From Gymnodinialimonas ceratoperidinii (lineage in GTDB: Bacteria; Pseudomonadota; Alphaproteobacteria; Rhodobacterales; Rhodobacteraceae), in the NCBI RefSeq assembly GCF_019297855.1, contig NZ_CP079194.1, positions 3,397,501 through 3,461,500 of the forward strand: 64,000 bases of DNA. Direction: 5' to 3'. Positions 1-15,000 of this stretch are shown here, piece by piece (the first letter of the stretch is position 1; every line of letters starts with the position of its first letter). A program made the position numbers and the translations under genes. The notes under the pieces were generated by a model. It was not told the DNA's origin. It searched no databases and saw nothing but the letters and a program-made list of their open reading frames with translations.

Positions 1-3000
1 CGGACCAACGACGCTCGGTCACGGTCTTGTTCTTGAAGTCGGACAGGAACTCGCCCTTGTCCGCATCGGATTCGTCGAAGTCGGGCGTCGTGGTGGTGGT
101 GAAGCTCTCGGTCAGATCGAGTTCGCCCGGGCCGAAGCTGGTCTTCAGATTGCCGCTGGAGGTGAACATGTCACTCAGTTCGACTTCGAATTTGACCCCG
201 GCGTCGCCATTCAGACCGATGAAAGAATAATAGGTGCCGTCGTGCTTGACGATATTGCCGTTCGTCAATTCGACCTTGGCGTTTCCGATATTCTTGAAAC
301 GTCCGATGATCGCGGCGTCATCGGTCGGCACCCCGGAAATTGCCTGGTTGTCCTCGTTGACGAGGCCCACCCATCCGCCAAGCGCCTTGATTTCGTTCAG
401 CGCCTGAATGGCCTCGCTTTCCACGAGCGGCCGCGGATCGTTAGGCGTGATTTCCTTCGAGAGCAGCGTGCCGGAGCCCGCGTGGAAGTCGAAGAAGAAG
501 TTGAACGTCTTGACGTAGTAGGTCTCGATCGTCTGCAGCGTGAGTTTCTGGCCCTCTGTCCAGATGTAGAAGGTTCCATCTTTCGGGTTGTAATGCGTGG
601 TCGAGGTATTGAGGCTCGTGGTGCCCAACGCGGTGAAGGTGACGCCGAGGAAGTCGTTCGTGACGGGATCACGCGCGATATCACCTCGGTAAACGGTCAC
701 ATCCATGCCGCCGGCATTCTCGGTATAGACCGTGCGCTTGGCGGCCCAGCTCGCATCCTTGCCGAGGGTATCGGTGATCTGGATCACCCCTTCGCGGTCG
801 AGGCTGGTGTCGATATTGTTCAGGATCAGCTTCTGGTTGGAGTGGTTCTGAATCCTGAGATTGGCATAACCCGAAGCGACGAGCAGTTGGCCTTTCCCGG
901 TCGAGAAGACGTTACCCGTGATTTCGATCCGACCGCCGGCAAATGCCATGTCATCGAGGATGATGGCCTGCTCGGTCGCGTCCCAACGGCCTGTAAGTGG
1001 CACCTGGGTGCCATTGACAGAGCCGAATTGGATGCCGCCCAGACCTTCATCGGCAGAAGTCAGGAGTGATCGGCTGGTGCTCGGCGGTACGAAGGACTCG
1101 GGGATAAAGATCGAGGCTTCCTTGACGCCCGACTGGATCAAGCCGTTCACGTTCACATTGGTTGCCACGATGGAAACCACGCCGTTGGCGATCACGGCCG
1201 ATTGCGCGGCGGCTGCCGTCTTGGCGGCCTCAATGGCGGCGGCACTGTCTGCCCCCTCCGCGGTGCCTTTCGTGGTGCTGTTGAGAACGCCGTAGTCCGT
1301 GTTGATGTCACCCTTCTCGGACAGGCCCGGACCGTTCGATTCAATGGACTCGCGCCAATCGAGTACCCCGGTGTAGGTCCGGGGGTTCGGACCGGCATGA
1401 TACCAATCGGTCGAGACGATGAAGTCGCCGCCGGACGAGATGTTGACGGTCTTGGCAAGGATCGTGCCCGTCAGGCGGACTGCGCCCGTGGAGGTCGTGA
1501 CCTTGACCGCGCCGATATCATTGACCAGCGCGCCGAGCAGATAGAGGTCGGGCGGCAGGTTCGGCAGCGTCGCCGGGATCAGGTTCTCGGGATTGGAGGG
1601 GTCTGGCACGAAGTTGTTGGCGGCATAGGCCGTCGCGATGGCGTCGATATAGGCGTAAGTGCTCTTGTTGCCGGAGTTGATCAGGATATCGATCTCGGCC
1701 GTGGCGTCGCCCGTGCGTTGGGTGCTGCCGGGAACAAGCGCATCATTGGCGTAGATGTTGCCCGCGGTGAATTCCTTGTAGTCGCCCGTCGCGTCGCTGA
1801 TCCGCGCGATCCGGGTGTCCTTGATCACCACGTCATTGATGCGGTGCATCATGAAGAGGTCGGATTTCACATCAACCTGCACATCCTTGTGCGCCAGAAG
1901 CGTCGGGTTGGTCCCGGTCACGAGGCCCGAGTAGGCCGAGGCGGGAGCATCGCTATGGATGTAGATCGAGCCCGGCGCCGCGGTGATGTCGGGCATGGTG
2001 ATGAAGATCGCCTGCAAGGTCTCGTTGACGACGCCATTGGTCGCGCTCGGCGGAGTCAGCCCGAGCTGAAGCATCTGCGCTTCGATCTGTTCAAGCTGCG
2101 CGTTGTAACGCACCAGGGCTTCGGGGTTGGAGTTGTGGTCGCGGATCCAGCCCTGGATCTGCTGATACTGCGAGGCCAGCAAGGTCGCCAACTCACCGAC
2201 CGAGATGATCGGATCATCCAGACGCGCCGCGCGCACCACGACGATCTGCTCGAAGAAGGCATCGCGCATGTAGGCCAGCGCATTGGAATTGACCGCAACG
2301 TCCTGCCGCTGTTGGCTCGGGTTCGCTCCGAGGTCATGCCACATCGCGGTGTTGGTGTAATCCGTCGCCTGGGTCACGACCGGCGTCGTGCCGGTGCCGA
2401 GGAACATGTAATAATTGCCCGCCGTACCGGTGGACCGGTCCATGTTCGCCGCGTCCAACTGGACAATGTCACCGGCCGAGAGATCAATGGCGAGGTTCTG
2501 GGAGTCCCAGTAGCCGATGACGTAATCCTGGTTCGCCGCAACGCCGATTTCAGCCTTCTCGGCATTGGTCATCTGACGGGGCGCATCCCCGCTGCTGATG
2601 TTGTCGGCCCATTGGTTGATCGAGTTCGGCCCGACGTATCCGACCTCGTAATAGGTCTGGTAGTTCACGCCCGCGCGCAGGGTTGCCGTGCTGTCGATGT
2701 TGACGTCGTTGGTGGAGGAATGCCCGCCCTGGTTGGCGACATTGTATCCGTAAGGCGGCACCGCAAGCACCAGCACAAGGCCATCGTTGCTTTCCTGATG
2801 CAGGCCACGCTCGGTCGAGAGCACGAGGTTGCCGGCGGAGTTGATCGTGCTGGCCCCGGTTACATTCACCCTCGAGGTGAGCACGGTCGTGTTGGTCTGC
2901 AGCGCCACACCGAGGGAAATCCCGAGGGAGACGAGGCTGCCGTTGGCGGCCGTGCGCGAGACCGTGGAGTTGACGATGCCGTTGGCCTTGCCTGCGTTCA

Positions 3001-6000
3001 ACTCGACCCGCGAGCCTTCGATCAGGGAGTCAGCGACGTCGATGCTCGTCTCGGAATAGGTCTCGGCCTTCGCGTCGATACCAAGGTTCGCCGACAGTGC
3101 GCCGGTCTGGAAGACGGCGGCATCGGTGGTGTTGCGCAGGTTGGCGCGGGTCTCGATCATGACCTCGCCGCCGAGGTTGTCGATGAACGCCCCGTCCATG
3201 GAGACGTTGGTATCGGCATGAACGGTCTGGAACGTCGTCGCCACCGCGAGGCCGGCAAGACCGGAGACCGCATCCACCGCGACGGAATCCGCCACCGAGT
3301 GGTTGGTCAACGCACGGACCGTCACGCGGCTTGGGTTGGTGAAGGAGCCTTGGCCCTCGATCCAGGTGTCGCCGAGGATGACGTTGGAACTCGACTTGTT
3401 GCTGGCGGTTCCGATGTCGGCCGTGGTGCCAATGATGCTGAGACCGGCGAGGTTGCCCGCGCCCGAATACACCGTGTTGGACTTGGACGAGTTGATGATC
3501 GATTCCTTGTAGACCTTGTTGTAGCTGTCGATCTGGATCGCCCGACCGGTGATCTTTGTCCGCCCGGCGCCCTCGGAGAACTCGACGATCGCGTCGCCAA
3601 GCGCCTGCAGTGTCAGGCTTGCACCGGCGCCCGAGGCCACGGCGATGGAGAACGCATCGGCGCTGCCGTCCATCTCGCGGTCCGCGCGGGCCGCGATGTT
3701 GACGCCCTGGCCTTCGATCTTCGCGCCGGAGACGACGGTGATCTTCGACGTCGCGTTATCCAGCACGTTGCTCAGCGCACCGAGGGCCGTCAGGCCGCCG
3801 CCGCCGCCAGCCGTGGAATCGGCGTACATGTCGGTGACCAGATCGGAGATGATGTTGACCTGATTGGAGACCAACTCGGCGCCCGCGTTGATGTTCACGC
3901 CCACGTCGACCGCATGATCCTGCCCGGCCTCGGTATAGGTATGCTGAGAGCCGAAGGCGCCCAGGCCCGCCGACACGCCGGTCGCGGTCGAGCGCAGGAA
4001 CAGGTTGGACCGCGCCACGAGGTCGACCAGATCCTGCCCCACGACCACGGCGTTCTCGACGGTCACGAGGGTCTGGCCGTTGGCTTCCGCCGTGGCCACG
4101 TTCACTTCGACGGCAACCGGGCCGACGCTGACGCCGGTGGTCTGGGTCTCGTCGATATTGACGTCCGCGACGGCATTGACGGTCACGGTCTTGCCGGTGA
4201 CGCGCGCGTCCTTGATCGTTGCTTCCACCGAGGAGGTGTGGCGGTTCGTCACCACGGCCGCACCCACGGCGATACCGATGGCGGTGGCCGCCACGTTCAG
4301 GTTCACCACTTCGCTGCCGAAGTCCGCGACCTCACTGGCCTTGACGATGATATCGCCGGCCACGGCCCGGACCTGGGCCCCCTTGCCGCCAAGGTCGATC
4401 ATGGCCTTGACGCTGTTTGCCGCCGTCATGGTGATGTTGAGACCGCCGCCGGTGGCGGCAACGCTGCCGCCTGCGATGGCGACGCCGACGCCGTTCAGAT
4501 CGACCATGGTCGCGATAGAATCCGCCTCGACCGTCAGATCGCCGCCCGCATCCACGATGACGCCGGAATTGGCGTCCGAGGTGATGTAGGCGTGAGAGGT
4601 ATTCTGCACGTCCACGCGCAGGATGTTCACGTTGACCGAGACCGCGCCAAGCCCGACCGATGTCGCAATGCCGACCATCGTGGAGGGCGTTCCAAGCGGA
4701 ACGGTGTCATCGACGATGGTCTTGGCGAAGGAGGTGATCGAGATGTTGCCGCCTGCAACCAGCAGGCTGTTGTCCGAGAGCGCCTCGACCGTGGAATAGT
4801 TCGTGACCGTCACACCGATGCCCGCTCCAGCGACCGCGCCGCCGATGCCGATGGCAATGGCGACCGAGGCCGCGGCGGCCTCGACGTGATGGGTCTCTTC
4901 CGCGTTCGCGTTGATCGTGATCGCGCCCACGGTGTTGAGCACCGACCCGGACACGACCGCGCGGGTGCGATGTTCGCGATCGGACGCCTTGTCGCCGCCA
5001 ACCTGGCTGAAGAGGATCGAGACGCCGATGGAGCCCGCCCCCGCGATGAGGCCGCCCGATGCCGCTGCCGCGACCGACACGATATGCGCCGTCAGGTCGG
5101 TATCGCTCTTGGCTTCGACCTTGATGCCGCCGTGATCGCGCGCGCCGGTGCCGAGGTTGCCCTGCACGCTGAGGCGCGCGTTGGTGACCAGCGCCTCGCT
5201 GACATTGCTGACGAGGTTGTCGGCGCGACCGCCCGCCCCCGACAGGGCAAGCCCGCCGAAGAGGCCGAAGGACGCCGCGACCGATGCCGCGACAGCCTTG
5301 GAGAAGGCCGTGGCATTGTTCTCGGCCAGAACCGAGATCGAGCCGCCGGTGCCGCCATCGTGACCGGCGAGGACCAGAAGATCGGAGGCAAGGCTGCCGT
5401 CCTCGATCTTGGCGACCGCGCTGTTGGCGATGTCGTTGCTGGCAATCGAAACACCGATGGAGACGGCAATGCCGACACCCAGACCGGCCACCGCTGCGGC
5501 AACCGCCGCACCGACCGCAACCGCGTCGATGTCGGAGGTGTCATTCGCGGACACCGCGAGGCTGCCGACCGTCAGCATGTTGTCCGCGCCCTTGGGGCCA
5601 CTGGCACGAGAGACCTCGGCCAGCGTCTGCGAGCGCACGGTGTTGTAGACACCGGCACCGGCACCCGACAGAGCGCCTGCCAGATCGGTGGAGACGGCAA
5701 CTGCCGCCGAAGCGGCAGAGCCGCTGGCGTTGATCGTCGAGGTGTTGGTCGCGAGGACATCCATCGCCCCGACGACGAACATGCGGGCGTCCTTGACCCG
5801 CGCCGTGATCTCGAAGGCATCGTCCGACGTGCCGATCTTGTTCGACACGACGACCGCACCGATGGAGACGCCAAGCGCCCCGCCACCGCCACTGCCCCCG
5901 ACCGAAGCCGCGACGCTGACGACGTTCGCGTCGATATCGGCCTCGTTCTGGGCACGGACCATGACCGTGCCGGCAGAGCCATTGGTGACTTCGGTCAGCT

Positions 6001-9000
6001 CGGCAATTGTCTCGCCCGTGATCCGGTTGAAGGCGAAGGCGCCCGAGGCGGAAACCGCGATCGAGGTCGCGCCCGAGGCCGCGACGGCCACGGCAGCCGA
6101 AACGGAAACCGTATTGATTTCAAGCATCTGCTTGGAGCCACCGCTGCCGCGCGTGGTATCCGCCAAGATGTTCAATGCGCCCGAGCCCGCGTTGAGCCCG
6201 TTGGCATGGGTCAGGTTCGTGACCCGCGCCACGGTGGAGGCCTCGATCTCGTTCACGGCGACGGCCGCGGCCAAAGCGACTGCAACGGCGCTGCCGCCTG
6301 CGACCGACACGCCGACTGCGGCGGCACCGATGACGGCGGTGATCTTCGATACGTTGATCGCGTGGACGGAGATGCCCTCGGCCACCACGCGGTTCGCGGA
6401 GGAAGTGCCCGCGATCTCGGCAAGCACGCGCGATTGCCCGTAGTTTCCGGCTCCCGCCCCGGCGCCCGCGGCAGAAAGGCTGAAGCCACCGGTCGCGGCA
6501 ACCGCCACGGAGGCGGCGATCACGACGGCGGTGATCTTCTGATCGGACAGCGCATTGACGTTGAGCGCGCCACCCAGGGTGATGTCGCTGCCGACGATGC
6601 GCGAGGCAACGATGTAGCCCGCGTCGGTCGGCAGGCCTTCGATGTCCCGGCCCAGTCCGCCGGTTGAGTTCGTCGAAACCGCGACGCCCAAGGAGAACGC
6701 GGCACCGCCGTCGCCCGCCGTGACCGAGATGGCAACGCCCAGAACGACCGTGGTGATGATCGAGGTCGCCTCGGCGTCCACGGACATGGCATCGGCGTTG
6801 CTGATGGTGGCGTCTTTCACGACCGCATAGGTCGCGCCGCGAATGATGCTGCCACTGCCCGCGCCGCCGCCCGCCAGCGCCGCCTTGCCGCCGGTCGAGA
6901 CCGAGATGGCCGCGGCCAGCGAGATGGAGACGATATGCGCCTCGTTCTCGGCGTCGACGAAGATGTTGTTGGCGCCCGCGGCCGTACCGGTGCCGGTGAT
7001 CGTGCCCGACAGGCGGGATCCGACCTCGCCCGAGACGCGGTTCACACCCGCCGAGAAGCCGACCGCGCCGGAGCCGGTCGTGCCGCCGACAGCGGCGGAG
7101 GCGCCGATGGCGACGGAGACAATCAGCGAGGAATTGCGCGACAACACGGCGAGATCGGCGCGGTTGTTCAGGTTGATCGTTGCGGCGCCGATCTCGGCGA
7201 CCACGTGGCTTTCGATCTCGGAATAGGCAACGCTGCCCGCAATGGCGACGGCGATCGCGGACCCCGCGCCAACGGCGGCGGCGGCCCCCACGGCGACCAC
7301 GACGATACCCGAGGAATCGTCGGCGCTGACGGTCAGGCCAGCGGTTTGCCCGGACTGGTTCGGAAGGACCGCGGCGTCATTGTTGTTGAGGTTCAGCGTC
7401 GCATTGCCACCCACGCTCGCGCTGATCGTGCGATCCACGACCGTATGCGCGAGGTTGAAGCCCACGCCCACCATCTTCGAGCCGCCGATCGCCGCCGTGA
7501 TGTTGACCACCTGCGATTTCAGGTCGGTTTTCGCGACGCCAGTCTCTTCATCGCTGAAGGCATCATCGCTCAACCCGTCGACGGCATTGGCGAGGTAGGG
7601 ATCATCCTCGCCCGCGCCCTCGGCACGGCGGGAGCCCGCCAGAACCTGCACGTGGCCGGAGGCGTTGATCGTGACCGGACCGTTGATCGCCGCCGTGACC
7701 GAGCGGGTGATGTTCACGAAGCCGAAGGCTAGGCCGACGCCGCCATAGGAAAGGCCGACACCCAATGCGCCCGCGATGGACGTCACCGAGGAGGTGTCGT
7801 TGGCCGTGACGTTCAGGTTCTGCACGCTCCACGTTTTCGCGGCCGTGGGCGCGATGGAGGCCGAAACGTTGCCCCCCACATGGGAGATCGCCAGCGATCC
7901 GCCGAGGGAGAATCCGCCCGAGCCTGCGCCGCCCATGGCGACGGTCACATTGGTCTGATCGGCGCGCGCGCCGACGGTGACGGTGCCGCTTTCGGCGGTG
8001 ACAGTCCCGTTGACCTCGGTCGTGACGGCCGTGTCGATCAGGTTGACGGCGATGCCCGCGCCGCCCGAGCCGCCGGCGGTTGGATTGATCGCGATGGCGA
8101 CACCGCCGGCAAGGGCGGTGTGATCCGAGACGTTCACCGCCTCGGACTTGATCGAGCCATTGCCGGTGAGGACGGAACCCCCGTCGACGTTGACCTTGGT
8201 GCCGATGTCGTTGCGGTTCACCGCCGCGCTGCCCGCCAGCGCGAAGCGTTGCGACCCGGCACCGGCGACCGCGATGGCCACCATGGTGAGGTCACTGACC
8301 GCGACGGTGCTGACCAGACCGGTATCGGCGCTCAGGCTGGTGTTCGTCAGCAGCACCTCGGTGCCGCGTTTGACGGAGCCCTTCTCGCCCTCCTTGGCGA
8401 GGTTGACGGCGATGGCAACGCCCAGCGCGCCTTTGCCCCCCGAAATCGCCACCCCGCCCGCGGTTGCAGCCAGAGCCGTTTCATCGAACGCCACGAGGGT
8501 CACACCGCCCGCATTGCCGATTTCCAGATCCGCGCCTTCGCTTTTGACGACGGTTGAGGCGCGATAGACGTTGAAGGCAACCATGCCGACGCCCGCGCCG
8601 CCCTTGGAGCCGCCAGAGACCGCCGCGCCGAAGCTGAGGTTCACCAGCGTCAGGGAGTTCACGGCCGTCGCCGACAGCGATGCGGCCTTCGTGGCAGTGG
8701 CGCTGACGACGTGATCGACATGTGTCTCGAGCAGGCTGTCGATGACAGCCACCCCGACCGAAACGCCGACGCCCGCCGCGCCGCCATAGGCGCCCGCGCC
8801 CGAGATGTGGACCCAGACGGAATCGTTGCGCGTGCTCAGGTCGACGGCGCCCGTCGTATCCAGCGTGATCTTCGCCGCCGATTGTCCGATGAAGCCCGCG
8901 TCGATGGTCGATTTGGCCACGGTCACGGTGACCGAACCTGAGACGCCAACGCCCTTGGAGCCCTTGGAGACGGCAACGCCGACGGCGAGGCTGAAGTAGA

Positions 9001-12000
9001 CCGCCTCGTCCGAGGCTTTCATCAGGACCGAACCTGCCGTCAGGTCCATGGCCTGGTTGGCTCCGGTCGCCACCGTGGCGGAGATTTCCTTGACGCTGTC
9101 GATCACCACGAAGGCGCCTGCCACCCCGACGCCCTTGCTGGACGTGGTGACAGCAGCGCCGCCGGTGACGAGGATGCGGTTGGCCTTGTCCGCCGCGCGC
9201 AGGCTCAGGGAGCCGGCGGTCAGGGTCGCGAGGCCGGTGATGTCGGCGTTGACGTAGATGTCTTCCTCGTAGCCGATCGCGGAACCGGCGACGGAAACGC
9301 CGGATTTGCTGTTGGACGCCTGCTGGCTCACGCCGTCCGGCAGCGAGGAGGTGCCGCCTGAATCCGATGCGGCACTATCGGTGGATATGCCCGAACCGGC
9401 GGTATCATCTGCGGGAGGTGCCGGCTTGGCCACCGCGGCAGCGATTGCGCCGCCGATGATCACGCCCTTGACCTCTGCATCAAAGGTCGCGTTGCCCGCG
9501 ACCGAGATGCTGCCGCCCCCGGCGCCACCGCTGACGTGGGCGTCGGCCCGACGGTCGCTGAGGAAGGTGAGGCCCGAGATGCCCACCGCAACGCTTTCCG
9601 CCTGAGACACCGCGCCCGCGAACTGGACGACCAGCGTCATCTCGGTCGCGTCGACGTCGAGATTGCCCGACAGCGTGATATTCGCGCCGGAGCCGATCCG
9701 GCTGACAGCCTTGCTGTCGACGGAAGTGTGGTTCCACGAGCCGTTCAGCGAGAGCTTGCCGCCCTTGCCGCCCGCCGCCGCAATGCCGAAGTTCAGATGC
9801 TTCGCAGAACTGGTCACCGTTACATCGTTGGCGATGATCACCGCATCGCCGATGGTGGCGGTTGCATAGGTCGTCTCGGACAGGATGGAGACGGCGGCGC
9901 CAACGGCGTTCTCGGTCTCCTCCTCACCCAAGGGGTTCTGGACCGCCTTGGAGCCTTTCACTTCCTTCTTGTAGTTCGAATAGAAGCTGCCGAGGCCCTT
10001 CTTGAAGCCCTTATCGCGGCTTGGCGTATCGCCGTCCCCGGTGGTCGGTCCGAAGGGGGCGAAGTTGCCGTGCAGCGCGATCATGTCGTTCTGGGCCGAC
10101 GCCGTGACGCTCACATCGTGATCCGCGCCGGACGTGCCGGCATCGGTGCCATCGGCGGTCACGACGACCTTGGCGCCATCCTTGATTTCGGCGTTCGCGG
10201 TGTAGTCGAGCAGGATGACCGAGGTCGAAATCGCCAGACCGAACGTCTCGCCCCGCGCATAGCTCTGCGCCCAGACGTCGAAGAGGTTGCCGGCGAGGCC
10301 GAAGTTGTCATCGACGTAGTTGGCCGCCGTGCCAAAGACCGTCACGGCCGTGCCCGTGGGCGTGACCTCTTCCCAGTTGGCGGTCTCGTTGGCGAAATCC
10401 TCCGCCGTCAGATCGATGCCCGTTTGCGGCAGCTTGGCGCGCCAGCGGGTCTCGCCGTCCTGCACCAGATCGCCGGCGGAGATGTCCACCGAGCCGGTGA
10501 CCGCATCGCCGTCGCCGTCCGTGAGCACCCCGTTGTCGAGGCTGTAGGTCGGGTTGCCGGCCGCGTCGAGCACCGGCTTGATAAGGTTGCCGCCCCAGAT
10601 GCCGAAGGGGTCGATCTTGTTCTCGGAGCTCGCGTTGACAGAGACCGCGCCCTGCGCGCGCAGGGTCACGCCGGCCTCGATCAGGGCCTCGGCGTCGATG
10701 TGCATGTCGGCCACGTTCAGCGCCACGGCGCCTGCCGCGGTGCTCGAACCGGATTCCGCCCCTTCGTTGGAGCTGAGCGCGGTTGCGATCATCTTCGGAC
10801 GCACGGAGGCGATGGCGTTGACCTTGGTCTCGCCCGCCACGTTGATCAGGCTGGCGGTGCCGTCCGCGTTGCCAAGTGCTGCGGTGACGGTGTCATGGTC
10901 GATCTGGACGCCGATGCCGCCGGAAATCTGGACTTTCGGAGGCTGCGGATCCTCGGCCGGCGTCATCTTCTTGTCGATCCAGTTGAGGAACTTGCTGTCG
11001 TTCTTCTTCGCAGCCTTGTTGACCGCGATGGATTTCGCATGGCTACTGGGGTCGAGCCCCTTGATCACGTCATCGATGAAATTGCCGCCCGAGACGGTGC
11101 CGGTGGACGCGCCCGCAGTGGTGCCGACGGTCTGGAACGGAATGACCCAGCCGATCTTCTTGACCAGCGCCATCTTGTGGTTGCTGGCCTGCACGACCAG
11201 ATTGCCCCCCACCGACAAATCGGCGCCCGCAACGCGCGCGGTGGTGGTGTTGATGCCGACTTCCACGGCGATACCGACGGCAAGGATGCCATCCTTGCCA
11301 CTGCTGCCGGAGCCTTCGGTGTAGATGCGCTCGATGGTGTCGGCGGTCACCCGCAGGTCACCGACGATATCGCTGCCCGATTTCGGCTTCACGGAAACCG
11401 TGTTTTCGATCAGCGTCACCGTGACCGCGATCCCGATGCCGAAGCCGGCGAGGCCGCCGGAGCTTGCGGTGGCGGAGTTCGACAGGTCGACGATGGAACG
11501 CAGATCCATGTCGCCCGAGATCTGCAGGTCCGATTCAATCGTGACGTGCTGGTACACCTGCCCGAGGGCGAAGCCCAATCCGGCAAGAATTGCGATCGGC
11601 TTGGCAGAGTTCGCCCCTTCGGTGACAACGCGGATATCCAGATCACCATGCTCGCCAGTGCCCGTCGTGGTGAAGCGCGAATGCTCGGTCGCCGTGAGGT
11701 CGACCCGCGCCACCAGACGCGAGTTCGCCGAGAGCAGGGACATGGATTCCAGCACGTCCAGAATGGCCAGACCCGCGCTTTCCAGCGACTTGAGGAAGTT
11801 GAAGCCTCCGTCAGGGGTATCGCCGGTGGAGATCTCTTCGGCAGGCAGTTTGCCCGCGCGCAGGTCGATCCGGATGTTGCGACCTTCGACCTCGGCGTCG
11901 CCCGAGGTGCCGTCGACGCCGAACTTGTAATCGATGTCGGTGGCGTTGATCTGGTAGAAGCCCGAGGTCCAGCGGCGGTCCTCGTCCCGGCCGACGAAGA

Positions 12001-15000
12001 TGACGTCACCGTTGGACGAAATCTTGGTGCCGCGCTCCTGCGAGAAATTCGTGGTCTTGAAAATCAGCCGGTCGGTGTTCGGATCAGAGCCGACCTGCGC
12101 GATGTTGTTGGTAACGGTGATCGATTCCGCCTCGATCGTGACCTCGCCGCCGCCGCTGAAGTCGGTGTCCTGCGCGAAGTTCAGGTTTCCGGTCAGATTG
12201 GATATCACCCGCGTGGTGCGGGCATCGTTGATGTTCACGGGCGTGGCGCCGATGGTGACGGCTTCGGAAATCCCCGACACAAGCGCCGAGATATCCGACG
12301 TGACTTCGCCGCTGAGAGACAGGTAGACACGGTCCAGCGCGTGGCCGGTCCCCGTGATCGTCGGCGCCGCAAGGGTGCCCGTCGGGTTATCCACGACGAT
12401 CGTGTTGGGGCCTGCGGATTTCGCGATGGTGTCCGCGCCGCCGCCGGTCCGGTAGATGAAGTTGCCGGTCCAATCTGTCGCGGTCACGGTCTGCGCCGAG
12501 GTGTCGCCGCGGATCTCGAGCGTTTCGACGCTGTCGAGGTTGGTCACGACCGCGCCGCCTGCCGTCACGTCGAACCGCCCGCCCGAGGCTGTGACGACGG
12601 TGAAATCACCCGCCAGTCCGGAAGCGCCGACAAGCAGATGGTCCACCCCCGCGCCGCCGTCCACGGAATCGACGCCCTCGCCGGTGATGATCAGGTCATC
12701 GCCCGCCGAGCCGGTCACCGTGTCGTCGCCCGCGCCGCCGTCGATCAGGGCCGAGGTGCCGCTGCCGAGGGTCGAGGTCACGGTGTCGCCGCTGAAGGCC
12801 ACTTCAGACAGACCGAGCGCTTCCAGCATCGAGGTATCGACGAAGATGTTCTGGACAACGGCGTTCGGGTCGTTGCCAACCGCACCGGAGTTATCGACCT
12901 CGACGCCTTCGAAGCGCAGCGTGCCCGAGATGCTCGACGTGATGACGAGTTGCCCACCAGTGATCGTGGCCGAGAGGTTCGCGACGGCGTTGAAGGCGTC
13001 CAGCACGTCCTGCATCGTTTCGGCGTCACCGAAGATGTCGACGTAATCCTCGGTGCCATCGCCGTGGATGACTTTCACGTCGTAGGCGCGTTCACCGTTG
13101 TCGAAGGCCACGGGAGCCAGAGTATCGTCCGAGGCACTGCGGTTCACGACTTCCATGGTCTCGTTGTCCGAGAACCGGATCGGCAGGCCGGCGCCCGCGT
13201 TGAGCGTGGACAGACGGGTATCCGCCGTCAGCTCGCCTGCGCCCAAACCGCTGGCGTCGATGACATCGGCCCCGGTCGAGCCGAGCAGGATGTAATCTTC
13301 GAAAGCCGCGTAGTTCACCGAGGCACCGGAGCCGAAGGACACCGTGGTATCGGTCAGGGTCAGCTCTTGCGTCGGGGTCTGCGCGATCAGGCGGTCGTAG
13401 CCTTCGCCGCCATCGAGCACCACGCCAGCCGCCACGGCGCCCGCACCGGTCAATGTCAGGTAGTCGTTGCCCTCTCCCAGGGCGGCGCTGTCGTCCGCGC
13501 CGAGGATCACGCGGTCGGACCGTTCCGAGCCTGTGACCTTCACGGCACCGGTCCACCCGGCCACATCGGCGTAGCCGGCGATCTGGCTCTCGAAGGTGAG
13601 GTCCGCCTTCTCGACGCCCGAGATGGATTCAACCGCAACCGTGCGCGTGCCAGCCGTCTCGGTGCCGGTCTCTTCGAACGACGCGGCCGTGCCCCCTGCG
13701 GTGGCGGTATGCATCCCGCGGGCGGTCATGGCGAGGCCAAGGTCGCGGCCCGTGTAGCCTGCCTTGAATGCCAGCTCGACGCGGGTGATCCGGTCGTTGC
13801 TGTCGCGGGTGATATTCACGTCATAAGCGGTCGGGTCGAACTGGCGCAGGGCACCGATAGCCGTCTCGACCTGCGAGGTCTCGGCGGTGAAGGAGAGCGA
13901 CGCAGTCGACAGCGCGACACCGTCAAGGCCCACGATCACCAGCTGGAAGCTGTCGTCATCCTCGGCCGAAGCGGGAAGGTCCACGCTCAGAACGGAACCG
14001 GTATCGCTTGCGTTATCGTGGAACAGGCCCGAGGCGCCGAGGAAATAGGAACGGAACCCGATTTCCAGCAAGGTATCCGTGCCCCCGCCGCCAACGAAGC
14101 TGTCGTGGCCCTCGCCGCCCGAAAGCGTATCGTCCAACGCGCCGCCGGTCAGGGCGTCGTCTCCGCCCTGTCCATAGAGTGCGGCGCTGGCATGGGTCAG
14201 CCCGGAGGCGTCAAAGGTGTTGGCATCGTCGTCACCGATCAGCCGGATCTGAGAGAATACACCGGTCAGCGTATCGGTCGCGCCCGTGGTGCTCACGGTG
14301 ATCACCGTGGCAGAGGTGTTGGCGGCCGTGTAGTTGCCGACCAATTCCGTGCCGACGTAGAGCGCGCCATCGGTCGTATTGCTGTTGGTCATCGCGTCCG
14401 AACCGCCGGAAGCAATGAAGACATTCGCGTCCCCGAGGCCGCTGGTCAGCGCGTCGATCCCGCCCGCACCGCGCAGCGTCGTGCTGCCGGCGAATGTCGC
14501 GGCGTTGATCGTGACGCCAGCGGTGTCGGACTCGTCCGCGAGGATGATCGCGTCGGTGATGCCCGTATGTGATGCCGTCACCGTCGTGGTGCCATTGGTC
14601 TGGGTTAACGCGTCTGCTGTCAGAGCGACCGTCCCGGTGGCATTGCGATAAGCAAGAATGTCATCGCCGGTGCCGCCCTCGGCGGTGGCTCCGTCCAGAG
14701 AGACCAGCCCAAGCTGGTCATTCCCGGCAAGACCGCGGATCAGCGTCGTCGCGGCATTGCCGAGCAGCGCGTCGTTCTTCGCCGTGCCGATCAGCGTCTG
14801 CACGTTACCGGTGAACTTGTTGAAGCCCGCCGCGACCTCGTCGGCGAGATCGACAATCACGTCGCCCACGTATTCGCCGATTGACCCGCCATTGCCGGCA
14901 TAGCTCAACGTCACGTCGCGGGTCCCCGTGTTGGAGCCCCGTGCGATGGTGGAATAGGCCAGCGTCACCGCACCGGCGGTGATCACACCCTTGTAGACAT

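Noticed and set aside
1202..6667. Plus-strand open frame of 1,821 codons
   Set aside because: It is the codon-aligned complement of the giant minus-strand gene. Its product is His/Arg/Asp-rich without domains, which follows from the scarcity of TTA, CTA and TCA codons in the real gene.
9536..14572. Plus-strand open frame of 1,678 codons
   Set aside because: Same reason: antisense shadow in the same codon register as the giant adhesin gene, with low-complexity Arg/Asp/His composition.
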